From: Heterotrichella gracilis
Taxonomy: Eukaryota; Sar; Xanthophyceae; Tribonematales; Xanthonemataceae
NCBI GenBank assembly: GCA_032358255.1
Contig: JAULBX010027152.1
Span: 1-40,485 of the forward strand
Length of the DNA: 40,485 nucleotides
Reading direction: 5' to 3'
The notes beneath the pieces were generated by a model. That model ran no database searches and was not told where the DNA came from. It saw only the letters and a program-made list of their open reading frames with translations. Positions 19,960-30,452 of this stretch are shown piece after piece; position 1 is the stretch's first letter; every line of letters starts with the position of its first letter. Position numbers and translations under genes: made by a program.

Positions 19960-21456
19960 TGTGGGAAGCTGGTGGGTAGTGGGGTGCTGGATCCTGGAAT
20001 CGGGGTTTGCGCGTGAGCGTGCGCAAGGTGGTTCCAACTTAGAGACAGAGAAGAATTGTGCGGTGGCAAACGTGTGACGGTGGCGGAGTTTCGAAACAAG
20101 GTTAGGCGGTAGACATGGGGGTGGCGGTGCTTCTCGAGCGCTGCAGCGCGGTGGTTGGCACCTGAAGCGTGCATGCAACTGATAGAAAGCGCGAAATCCA
20201 ACTATTACAGCCTCACACAGGGCCTGCATGGGTTGCTCACCGGGGGTATGCATGCATGAGCGACGTCACATAAGCGACATGCATGCATGGCATGCGATGC
20301 TGCCCGAGACTCACTCGCTTGCACGTGCCTACACCTCACTCGCTTGTATAACCTATAAGCGTGTCAGTGGTTCACGCAAAACGCCCTCAGAGCAAACCGT
20401 GTGTCCAAAGGTTTGGCCTTACCAGTATTCGTGGGTAAACACGTTGAAGAGTTCGTGTAGAAGCGACACCAACGTGCAGTGAGGCTGTGGACACTTTGGA
20501 AAGCGGGCCTGGTATTTGGGAAACCGGGTGTATATTTATACGCCATATAACGACCATGTCGACTTTGGTTGCAACTGCAGTCAGTCTAAGACTTCAGGCC
20601 TGGAATGGGATCCCAAACCCTAAACCCTAAAATTCCCTTGCAAGGCTGGTTGGGGATGCAACCATCGGACTGCACAAGGGTGTGTCATAAGTAGGGACCC
20701 TGATGCAACGTGCTCTGAGCTACATGGCCTAGTATTGCAAATGATACAGCTGGTGTGCCGCTCGGCGTCCTACCACATGGTACCTCTTCAATTATCAAAC
20801 CAATCAGCCCTGAGGGCAGTGCCCCCCATTGCGAATGTTTTTGCCAAACGGCCTACGTAAACCAAGCCAAATTGGGCTATGCCAGCAATTGTGGCCCAAA
20901 CGATGCGTCCCCCTTTCAGAACCTATTCTTTCTCGTTTCTAGGAAGTGATCATCTGCAGCAACGTTGCCTTTTGACAACTTGCAACAAGCCAGCACCAAT
21001 TACTGTGTGTGCGCGACAGCCTTAAACCCCAACTAGGAAACTGTGCGCATCGATGAGCAGCAACAACTGGCTGAAGACGATGCTATTTGACTTGAATATT
21101 GAACTTTCCAAAATCCCATGTCTATGTACCAGCAGCACGGAATTGCGCATACCATATGGAGGGCTGTCAAGTCAATATGACAGCGCCAATGGCAAGTGTG
21201 GCATGGCCTTACCCTGCAGCTGCTCCTGCTTGAAGCATGAAGGATGAAGTGTGTGTGGAAATAGGCCAAAAAGCTCGCCCAAACTTGCACATGCGTGCCA
21301 CTAAAACGAGAGCCATAAATTGCACGGTTTTGACAAAAGCTGTGCTGCAAAAAACGGCAAAAAAGGGGCTTCAAGCACGCCCATTGCTTGAGCACCATAA
21401 AAAACCCTAAGCTTAACCCATAGACAACCCATGAACCCTAAACCCAAACCAGCGCC
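19960..21456. other. intergenic region
   Basis: The left part may contain the missing first exon of the DUF1295 gene: an open frame ending upstream at 20201 (-) is basic and Ser/Pro-rich, but its donor is unclear. Heptamer units occur at about 20614-20632 and 21402-21445. I saw no other gene. Confidence 0.4.
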
Positions 21457-24400
21457 CTACTGCTGGTAGCCTGAATAGCCGGACAGCGGGTACCCTGATT
21501 GCTCAACATAGCCAGGCTGGGTGTAGGAGGATGGCGCTTGGGGCACCGGGGGGGCGGGGGCGTACTGGGCGCCATACCCATATCCACTCTGAGGTGCAGG
21601 TGCAGGTGGCTGTGGCTGAGGTGGGTGGGTTGGTGGAGGGTAGGTAGAGGCAAAGCCCAGTGGCCCCCTGTACTGCGCCCCCCCTGGTGCCAAGGGCTGC
21701 TGTGTGGGGTTGGCGGTCGCCGGGTAGGGGCTGGGTTGCGCCTGCACAAGGGGTGGAGGCGGGGTTTGGGATCAGTTGCGTGTAGCTCTGGGCGGTGATC
21801 AAATGACATTTGAGCAAAGGTACTGCACATGGCTGCATTGCTGAATGCGGTGCACATGACTCGCCCACTGACTGGCCAAAGCTAGCCCACAGTGGTGTGG
21901 GTAATTTTGAGCCCACCAGCCCACCCACCAAACGCCCACCCACTCCCTCCCCTGCCGGGCAAAACCCTTCCCATGCAGCCGACTCAGCCATGCCCAGAAT
22001 TACATGCAGGAACACGCAAGGTACACTCCGACCACCCCAAACTCCACCCGCACACCCCACACGTTATACCCCACCCCACACGCACCATGACAGGCGGCAT
22101 GTACCCCCCCTGCGGCGGCTGTGGTGCTGCCACCTGGGCGGGCGTTGGCACCTGAGTGGGCACCACTGCCTGCTCCTCGCCTCCTTCAAACCCGTGATCG
22201 GGGAAGGCCAGGAACAGGCCTCCCTTTTCGCCACCAGCGCTTTGCTGCCCCCAGCCGGCCGCCGCCTGGGAGGGGGGTTGGTTCCACCCTCCCGCGCCTT
22301 GGGATGGGGCTTGGGATGGGGGCTGGTTCCATTGCCCAGTGGTTTGGGAGGGGGCTTGGTTCCACCCACCCATGCTTTGGGAGGGTTTCTGTGGGGATGG
22401 TTGGTTCCACCCGCCTGCACCTTGAGAGGGGGGTGCGGGGCGCTGGTACCCCCTCCCCCTCCCCCCACTCGCACCAGCGGCTGGGGCGCCGTAGTGCACG
22501 GGGGGGGCCTGCACCGAGGGGCCCCGCATGGCGGTTGAGTAGTCCCGTTTCCTCCCCTGCCCACTCCCCCCTTGCGGCGCGTACCACCCCTGCCCTCCCG
22601 CGCCATACTCTGGAGCAGGCGCATACTCTGGCCTCTTCCACTCCCCAGCCCCCGTTTGGGGGTAGCTGGCCCCCCCTCCCGCACCATACTGCGAGTGCCG
22701 CTTCATGGGTCCCCTCCCTCCTTGCTGCGCGTACCCCCCTTGCCCGCCATACTCTGCAGCAGGCGCATACTCTGGTTTCTTCCACTCCCCACCCCCTGAT
22801 TGCGGGTACGGCCCCTCCCCTCCCGCAGCATACGTCTTTGGCTCCCACCCCCCCTGCTGGGGAACAGCCGCCACCCCACCCGCACCATACTCATCCCCTT
22901 GCTTTGCCTCCCCCCCCCCTGCTGTGGAGGGGCAGCCGCCACCCCAAGACCCTCTCCAAAACCCTCCTCGCGTGGCTTTTTCTTGGGTGGCTCATCCTCC
23001 CCCCCAACCCCATGATCGGGGAAGTCCAGACACGTGCCCCCACCCGAGCTCCCAAACCCCCCAGAATCCCCAAAGCCATCCCCAAAGCCGCTGGTATCCG
23101 CTTGGGATGGCACCGGTCCCCACGGGGTCCTCTCGACCTTGTGTGGGGGCCGCACCCACTTGCTCTGTTTGCTGCCTCCAGCACCGTACTTCAAACCAGG
23201 GCCCTCTGTTGGGGGAGCATCAGCCATGGCTGTTGCAAAGTCCCGCTTCCCCCTCCCCCTGCCCCTGCCCCTGCCCCTCCCCCCTCCCGCATCATAGCCC
23301 CCCCTTCCCCCTTGCTGGGAGTACGCGCCGTCCCCTCCCGCGCCATAGCCTCCCCTTCCCCCTTGCTGAGTGTATGATCCCTCCCCTCCTGCACCGTAGC
23401 CCCCTCTCCCCCCTTGCTGAGGGTATGATCCCTCCCCTCCTGCGCAATAGCCTCCCCTACCCCCTTGCTGGGAGTGTGCCCCCTCCCCTCCTGCGCCATA
23501 GCCTCCTCTCCCCCCTTGCTGGGGGTATACACTCTCCCCTGCCCCGCCATAGCCCCTGTTTCCTGATACGGGGATTTGGTTCACCCCCTCACCACCATAC
23601 TTGAGCCCATTGCTGGCGCCATACCCCCCCACGGGTGGTGGGGCGAGGGCAGCGGCCAGAGTGGCCGGTGGGGGTTGAGGGGCTGCGACCATTGGTGTGT
23701 GTGGGGTGGGGATGGCAGCGGCTGGAGGGGCGGGTGGAGGGCCGGACGGGGGGGCGGGAGGGGGTACAACAGCCGGGTAAGCGGGAGGAGGAACAGCAGG
23801 TGGGGGAACGGGAGGGGGACCGGCAGCCAGGCGCCCCCCAGGTACGAAACCCTGACCTTGGGAGGGGGTGGGGATGGCGGGGGTGGCGGCGCCCACCACG
23901 CCATAGCCCCTGTTCCCTGACATGGGGATTTGGTTCAACCCGTCACCAGCGCCGATCCCCAGGTGGCCGGGCCTGGGATTGGACTCCTGCAGGGTGGGGA
24001 TGGGATTGGGGGTCATGGCGGTATCTACAGGGCAGCTGCAATGCATGTGCTTTGGGTAGGGGGCAATGTGCACCAAGGGTACCTGGTAAGGGCATGCAGA
24101 TGAATATTTCGGGCCCAGAACACCTTCCAAGAGGTGGACCCACTCCACACCGTAAACCCCATACCCTACTCCCTACCGAGAGGATGCACATACACCCTAA
24201 ACCCCAAACCCTACCCATGAAGATGCACATGGATCCACGTGTTCCCACCCCATGCACCTGCCCCCCACCCACTCGCACCGCTTTCCGCTTCTTGCTGGAA
24301 TTGATTAGATCCCAGGGATTGACATCCACCAGCAGCGCCTCGATCATGGCGGTGGCCGCCACCTGGCGGGCGTCCTTCTTGGTGCGGCCCTGGGGGATTG

Positions 24401-27400
24401 GGGTTTGGGTTTAGGGATTGAGGTTAAGGGTTTCACGGCGCTGTGGAATTAAGGTATGGTGGCAGGATGGGTGGGAGATGGGGTGTGGCCATGGCGCACA
24501 TCTGGTAAGCATCCTTTTTGGTGCCGTCATTTTCAGGTGGGGTTAGTCCGCGGTGGAGCAAAACAGTTCAGGGGCATGTTGCAGTTGATAGTTCTATGCG
24601 TGCCCCAGGTGGATGCGGTAAAAGCACAGTTCTATTCTTAACCTGGAGGGGTGTCATACTCAGACGTGGCATAGGGCCTGCACCCACACCCCTGACTGTC
24701 GCAAGCTGGGCAAGGGTTGCTGGTCAATCCTAAGCACTGCTGCCACGCATGGGACCGGCGCTAATATACGAAACTGTTTTAGGGTTTAGGGTTTTTTGAC
24801 CTTTGCTCTAAAAGGCCGGATGCAAGAAAGCAGCCACGTATCTGGATAACCGTCAGATTGGAGGTATCGTGCACCCACCCTCCCGATGCCGTTCCGCTAA
24901 TCTTTTACATTAAATTTGCCCTTATAACCTTCTTAACCGACCTAAAGCTCGAGCTGAAGTGTCCATAAAGCTCACACCGCGACCAATAGTCACATAATAC
25001 AGGGTGTCACGCACTCACCCTCCCTGTGCCCTGGCTGTGCACCACGCTCCCGCCCAGTCCCTGCAGCTTGACCTCTGCAGTGAAGGGGCCTGAATCCTTG
25101 TCAGCCGTCTCACTGTACTTGAGCTGCGCACGCAGGGGTTGGGGGTTAGAATGCAGGGTTCAGGAATGTAGAGTATACAATGTACGGGTTTTTGGGGCAG
25201 TGCAAGTGCAATTTCGTCGCCATCAGCTTTCCCACTGTACTTGAGCTGCGCACGCAGAGGGTGGATGAATGGGTCAGGGGTTAAATGTAAGGTTCGGAGT
25301 TCGATGCATTGTAGTGTTTGAGCGTCGGTGCAAGCCAACTAACAGGACGTATAATTTCTGCCCCTCCGCCGCACCGTGCACCCTCTTTGGTTGCACACTC
25401 ATACAGACAGCAGTTGGGACTGTGTGGACCTCAAAAAGTCATCAAAAGGTTCTGGCCTCGTTGTTTTGCTGCACCTCACAACCCCTAGGGATAACTCCAA
25501 ATACTAAGGATTTCTCGGTCTCGAACCCTAGGTTTCTGATGCACCCACCTCAGTTGCACACTCATGCAGCACCGACAGCCCTAAAACCTAAAAACCCTTG
25601 CCCACACCCACCTCATAGCCCATCCTGGTCGCGTATTCGTGCAGGATAGACAGCGGCGACTTGTTGGACTGCTTGGGCTGTGCCCTGCAGGTCATGAGTA
25701 GGCTGTGGCACTTGGGGTACTTGAGCAGGGCAGTCTCGGGGTCCTCCAGTGCATCCAGCGCCACCTCCGGTGCCGGTGCAGCTGCCGGCGTGGCTTCTGC
25801 GGCCGCTGCGGGTGCCGGTGGGGCCTCTGTGGGTGCCGCGGTGGGTGCCGCGGTGGGTGCCGCGGTGGGTGCCGCGGTGGTTGCTGCGGTGGGTTCATCG
25901 GTAGTTAACATTGAGACCGGTGATGCACAGTTTACTGCCATCCTAGGTTTTGTTACATGCAGACATACTTCCACAGTCCATGCAGATAAATCTCCATAGA
26001 AACAACGCAGATGATGAGCAGTCAAATAGCCGAAACAGCATTGCGATCACACCTGTTGCTGGTGTGGTGCTGGCTGCTGGAGTGGCAGTGGTTGTTGCAG
26101 AGGCGGCCGGTGTGGCTGCGGCTCCCGGAGTGGCTGTGGCGGCGGCTAAAGCCGCTGCCAATGTGGTGGGGGCTGCCGGTATGGTGGTGGGTACTGGTGC
26201 AGCGGTGGGTGCTGGTGTGGCGGTGGCAGCTGGTGGTGGTGTGGCTGTGGCGGTGGCTGCTGGTGTGGGGGTGGCTGTGGCGGGTGGCGGCGTGGCGAAC
26301 GCAATGGCGAGGGCTTGCGCCACCGCAGCCTTAGGGTCTGCGGTCTTCCTCAGTATGTCTATGAGGGTGGTGAGGCTGGGGGCTGGCTCGGCCCCGGCGG
26401 TGGACAAGGGGGCTGAGATGTCTGGCTGTGCGGGGAGGGAAGCTAGGATATCGTCGAGGTTGCGGTTGGACAGGTGGACCGCCACGGGGCACCCACACAA
26501 CTGCGAGAGCAGGGGAGGGGGTCAGGAATAGGTCTAACTAGTAGTTGGGATGAGACATGAGGTCAGCAAAACACCGGAGAAAGTCTTGAGAAATATTGGG
26601 AGACCAGTGATGTACTAAAGTCCTCCCAAAGGCATTAAAGACTTTGAATTTGGGTCAATATACCATGCGCTGCTGGTCCAACGTTAGTGGCACGCCGCAT
26701 TAGTTGAGGTTAAGGGTGATCCAGCCTGCCTCCTTCACTTGCGTTTAGGGTTTATGGTTTAGGGTAGTTTAGGGTAATCAGCCAACCTCCTTCACTTGCG
26801 TTAAGGGTTTAGGGTTGAGGGTATTCCAGCCCACCTCCTTCACTTGCGGGCACGCCGCCTCCGCCGCCGCCCGGTCCGCCATGCACACAAACCCGTCCCC
26901 TCTGCATTTCCTGCTCGCCCCCCTGTACCGCATCAGCCTCACGCTCAGAACCTCGCCCAAGGAGGAAAAGGCAGCCGTGACCTGCTCCTCAGTAGCGATG
27001 GGAGGCAGGCCGCCGATGCAGACCTCGGTGCCAGACCCTTGCGTAGGGCTTTGGGCAGGGGTGGGGTCGGCGGTGTCCCTGCAGGGTGGGGTGCGATGGG
27101 GTTGGCCATGGGATGGTGTGGGGCGCACTTCCTGCTACTGTGCGTGCATGCAGCATAAATGCACCGGTCCCGCACACTTTGCTATGACAAGCAGCGGTGG
27201 ACAGCAGTGAACGTGGATCAGACTTACATGCCGCTGCCGCCCTCTGCCTGGGTCCCCTCCCCTGTGGCTTCATGCCTCTTCTCCCCTTGCACACGCTCAC
27301 CCCCCTCATCCCCACTCGTGACCAGGGCTGCACCACCACCCTCCTCCCCTTCCGCGGCCTGGGCTACAACACCAACAGGTTCTCCCCCTTCACCTTCGAC

Positions 27401-27916
27401 TGGAACACCATGGGCTGCAGCCTCCTCCCCTTGTGCATCCTCTGTTACAGCAACAGCAGTCACCTGCCCTTGAACACCCTCGCCAGGTTCTCCCCCTTGC
27501 GTATCCTTCCCTTGTGGATGCTGGGCTGCACCCACAGGCTCCCCCCCTTGTAAACCCTCCCCTCCAACACCTGCCGCTCCCCCTTGCGCATCCTCCCCTG
27601 CTACACCGCCAGACTGCTCCCCTTGTGCGTCCTCGGGTGCACCAGCGGGCTCTTCCTCTTGAGCACCCTCTGCAGGTTCCCCTTGGACGTCCTCCCCTGC
27701 TACATTGCCAGGGTCTCCCCCTTGTGCATCCTCGGGTGCACCAGCAGGCTCTTCCCCTTGTGCGTCCTGGGCTGGTAGGAAGTCAGCAAGTCGGGGTTCT
27801 CTCCCTGTTGCTTCAGCTGGTGTGGCGCTGGGGTGGGGCTCCTCCGCAGTTTCAGCAGCTGTCACTGGTTCAGCTGGCAGTGGAGAGAGTTGTGGGATGC
27901 TGCCTTCGGCGTGCAT
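21457..27916 (-). CDS. RNA-binding protein: RRM + dsRBM + Gly/Tyr/RGG-rich tail
   Basis: Eight exons: 27916-27228, 27078-26835, 26500-26053, 25934-25612, 25123-25019, 24389-24279, 23986-22086, 21741-21457. All phases close except exon 7, one base short, giving about 1368 residues if corrected. Exon 1 is acidic with EDAQGE-type repeats. Exon 2 and the start of exon 3 form an RRM: RNP2 EVCIGGLPP, RNP1-like RKCRGDGFVCM, then LCGCPVAVHLSNRNL. An Ala/Thr/Pro-rich linker follows. Exons 4-6 form a dsRNA-binding motif: SPLSILHEYATRMGYE, FTAEVKLQGLGG, then RTKKDARQVAATAMIEALL. The tail has YGAGG..QQGGRGG repeats, an RG tract, two copies of a KRD(F/Y)xTAM...FPDHG module, and a GY/PQ-rich end (YGYGAQYAP, SGYSGYQQ). 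It probably binds structured RNA and may form condensates; the specific role is unknown. No DZF, RNase III or deaminase domain is visible. Confidence 0.82.
22910..22919 (-). other. 10-G homopolymer with apparent one-base frameshift
   Basis: On the minus strand the frame reads PPQQGGG up to this run. Downstream the repeat-like peptide (DEYGAGG, VAAVPQQGG, WEPKTYAAGG) is in the +1-shifted frame. Exon 7 has 1901 bases where a multiple of three is needed. Eleven Gs would restore the frame. A sequencing or assembly error is the simplest explanation; a real allele is possible. Confidence 0.7.
23290..23545 (-). repeat. 51-bp coding minisatellite (17-residue unit, about 5 copies)
   Basis: The unit encodes AGGEGSYPQQGGRGGYG with variations (AHSQQ, YTQQ, YSQQ, YC, YD). 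It sits in the RNA-binding protein's RGG/GY tail and runs into an RG tract. Copy number is probably variable. Confidence 0.85.
25230..25257 (-). repeat. echo of dsRBM exon 5 start with acceptor
   Basis: Plus-strand CACTGTACTTGAGCTGCGCA followed by CGCAG occurs at 25233-25257 and, identical, at 25111-25135, where it is the true start of exon 5 with its acceptor. The copies are 122 bp apart in direct orientation. The gap contains degenerate GGGTT runs. Confidence 0.9.
26718..26800 (-). repeat. two echoes of the RRM exon donor edge
   Basis: The true exon 2 end CCACCTCCTTCACTTGCG (26831-26848) is followed in the intron by CAACCTCCTTCACTTGCG at 26783-26800 and CTGCCTCCTTCACTTGCG at 26726-26743. 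Each copy abuts a TTTAGGG-like tract. On the minus strand all three read GTGAAGGAG, but only the first two keep a GT donor (GTGG, GTTG); the third has GC. Confidence 0.9.
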
Positions 27917-29041
27917 GCTGGGACTGTAGTGATCCCAGCGCTCCTCAGCTGCCCTTCAGGTGGCGGATAGGAAGCAATGGCCTGGGTGTGATTGAGCTGG
28001 AGGTGAATGGAGGAATTGGGCACAGAGTGAGTGGAGACATGTCATGACAGGGGTTGGGCCAGGAGGTGAGTGGGGCATAGGAAGTGACAGATGGGCCTGA
28101 GCAGAGCGACAAATGTAGGGCATGGGAGAACAGGGGTTGGGTGAGTAGGCAGGGACGTGGACGTGCGTGTGGGTTGGACAGAAGATAAGCTTGCACCATG
28201 CTACGTGAGTGGTGGGAAAAGATGCTGGAAAATTTCGCCCAACACTAGCAGGCCGCACACAGCACGCGGCGGGGCCCATCCAAGGGTGCATCCCAGTCAG
28301 GCTGGATCACCTCACAGGAAGGCTTGACAGCAGTCGGTGCAGCGAAAGAGCGTTGCTATACCGCCCAATACCACTTGATAAACTTCAAGCTTGGCACAGT
28401 TACATTTGCATGCATTAATGCATCCACCATGTGTACGGTTTGGGTTCGTAGGCTTACCTATAGGACAGCAGCTGAAGCCCGGAAACAAGCAGAAACTGCC
28501 CAATAACGCGTTTCCTGTTACAGTACCGCAAAAATAGGCTACAGAGTTGTGGTGTACAGTCTTCGTCCTACACGAGACAGCCCGAGAAGGACCAGATGCA
28601 TGTACACAGAGCCCTCGGCTCACATCTATCGGACTCTGTACACTCAATGTTTGGAGGACTTCACCAGGACTTAACCAAAAGATCGGGCGTGACGCTCCGA
28701 AGCAGAGAAGAGAAGCAAATAGCAACACAAAAAAGAAAGACCATTTCCACCCACAAAAACCATTTCATTTTGGGTTTAGGGTTTTAGAGTCCGGCACATG
28801 ATGTGCTGAAGTGACACAAGGTGGTAATAGCCGCGCCTCGCACCTCTGTCTACCATAGATAAGACATACCTCCCTGCATTGAATTGATAACACTCCGAGA
28901 TAGCCATGTCTAGAGTGTTGGGTAGATCTAGGTTGCATTCCGTTAGCATGCCGTTGCAAAAGGAGTGCACCGCACCACGCCAGTAAACGGTTAACGGGCC
29001 AAAAAGACAGCCCTGAAACGCAGAACCCTTATCCATGCACA
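27917..29041. other. divergent intergenic region
   Basis: This is the space between the start of the RNA-binding protein gene (-) and the start of the 162-aa gene (+), so it should hold both promoters. No clear TATA box was seen. Open frames here look random. A GGGTTTAGGGTTTTAG tract lies at 28771-28786. Confidence 0.5.
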
Positions 29042-29932
29042 ATGTGTGACCCTGGGGAGATCGCGCTTGCCATGCGCAGGCTGCGCCTGTGGGGGGACGT
29101 GCAGGAGGGGAGCTCTGAGTACACTTGCGACAATTTCGAAGCAGTGCAGCGCCTCATGCGCCGACTTGTGAAGCTCAGCCCACAAAAAATGTCGCTGTAC
29201 ATCGAGTTTGAGAACCGGGAAGGGTTTGTGCACCCTCACGCGGCGCCAAAGCAGGCCCATCTCCTGTTTCCAGGTAAGGGTGGTGGGGGCATGGTGGGGA
29301 CGTGGCTAGTGTTTGCAGAAGGCTGTGCACCCAAGGCAGCCCACAGCTGCAAGTGTATAAAGCGTGTTGCAACTGGCCATTGAATGTCATGTATAAGGCA
29401 ATTGTATTCCTGTCTCCCTGTTTGGCGCTCCTGTACTGTGAACCAGGTGCGTTTCAGCCTCTACCCTAGGGGCACAGATACAGCAAGTTTGCAGCTTGTG
29501 ACCCACTGGAACATCACGCAAATTAGTGTGCCCAGAACCTTACTTCTGTTCCCTGCAAAAGCCTGTGCACTGAGAGCTGAAGCCAGGGTCGCAGGTCTGG
29601 GCATGCACCCCCCAACGCAAGACCTAAGGCTTGCAGTTGTGCCAGCACAAACCACAAACCCTTTCCTCATCACAGGCTGCGTCCAGCCCTACCTCCTAGA
29701 CTTTGTCTCCGAGCCCTTCACCTTCACCATCACAGACACCTCCCTGAGCCCCGGCTGCCCCTGCTGGTCCCTGCGCAACATCTTCGAGAGCGAGCAGTGG
29801 GTGAAGATGATCTACGACCCGGACGAGCGCTGCCAGTATTTTTACAAGTACCACGACCTCAAGCCGCAGAACGTGACCATCATCGGCGCAGCCGACTTGC
29901 GCAACAGCGTGCTGTGCACCATGCTCATGTGA
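29042..29932 (+). CDS. two-exon protein of unknown function, 162 aa
   Basis: Exon 1 is 29042-29273 and exon 2 is 29676-29932. The splice is CCAG|GTAAGG to CACAG|GCTGC with matching phase. The start is MCDPGEIALAMRRLRL. Codon use in both exons is strongly GC-biased and coding-like (for example GACCCGGACGAGCGC). The protein has an amphipathic N-terminal half (FEAVQRLMRRLVKLSP) and a conserved-looking C-terminal part (GCPCWSLRNIF, SEQWVKMIYDPDERCQYFY, VTIIGAADLRNS). I do not recognise the family, and no signal peptide or membrane segment is visible. An upstream exon is possible because the ATG context is not decisive. It runs divergently from the RNA-binding protein gene. Confidence 0.6.
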
Positions 29933-30452
29933 ACCACTCAGGCAATCTGGTTACCCCCCAGATGCCAAATCTCTGTGTGCCCGTTGCAGAGGCAAGGGTG
30001 ATGAGATCAACCTGTAATGTCACGGGCATCACCTACGTGCCCTGGAAGTGGATAAGACGCTGAAAGCGCGTCATGTTTACTCACAACCCAGCTTGCAGAT
30101 ACATAGTCAGCTGTGCACAACTCTGGGACAAATAGCTCACCATTTCAAAAACAATATACCCTGACCCAAGCCTGCATGCCATACCCCCCTTTTTCACCAT
30201 GACCTTTTTAACTGATCCCATACCCAAATACCAATATCTAGCGCCCAAAGTCGCCTATAAGGGCAAACTCCTCTCTGCAACTCCCATTGCTCCCTCCCCA
30301 TTGCAATCCATTCCCTGCTCTTGACTGTTATACATACTCCCCCTGCCCCCCGTCCGCTGGCCCCAAATGCCCCTCCGCTTCTCGCTCCTGTGGCTGTGAT
30401 TGTGGCTGTGACTGCCGCGGTGCCGTCGTCGTTGCACGCGCCCTCATGACAC
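29933..30452. other. convergent intergenic region
   Basis: This separates the 3' ends of the 162-aa gene (+) and the HugZ-like gene (-). It is C/T-rich, and the only notable site is a TGTAA at 30013-30017. Confidence 0.5.
30013..30017 (+). terminator. possible TGTAA polyadenylation signal
   Basis: TGTAA is the usual poly(A) signal in many chlorophyte algae. This one lies about 80 bp after the stop codon of the 162-aa gene. The pentamer is short enough to occur by chance. Confidence 0.35.

Noticed and set aside
22121..23377. 418-codon plus-strand open frame
   Set aside because: It is a Pro/Leu/Ser-rich antisense shadow of the Gly/Tyr-rich exon 7 of the RNA-binding protein.
25661..26531. Ala/Gly/Val-rich plus-strand frames resembling a silk-like protein
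   Set aside because: They are antisense to the Ala/Thr/Pro linker of the RNA-binding protein, whose splice phases and domains support the minus strand.
28312..28728. 138-codon minus-strand frame with Cys-rich content
   Set aside because: No family, no splice signals, and it lies in the shared promoter region of two divergent genes.
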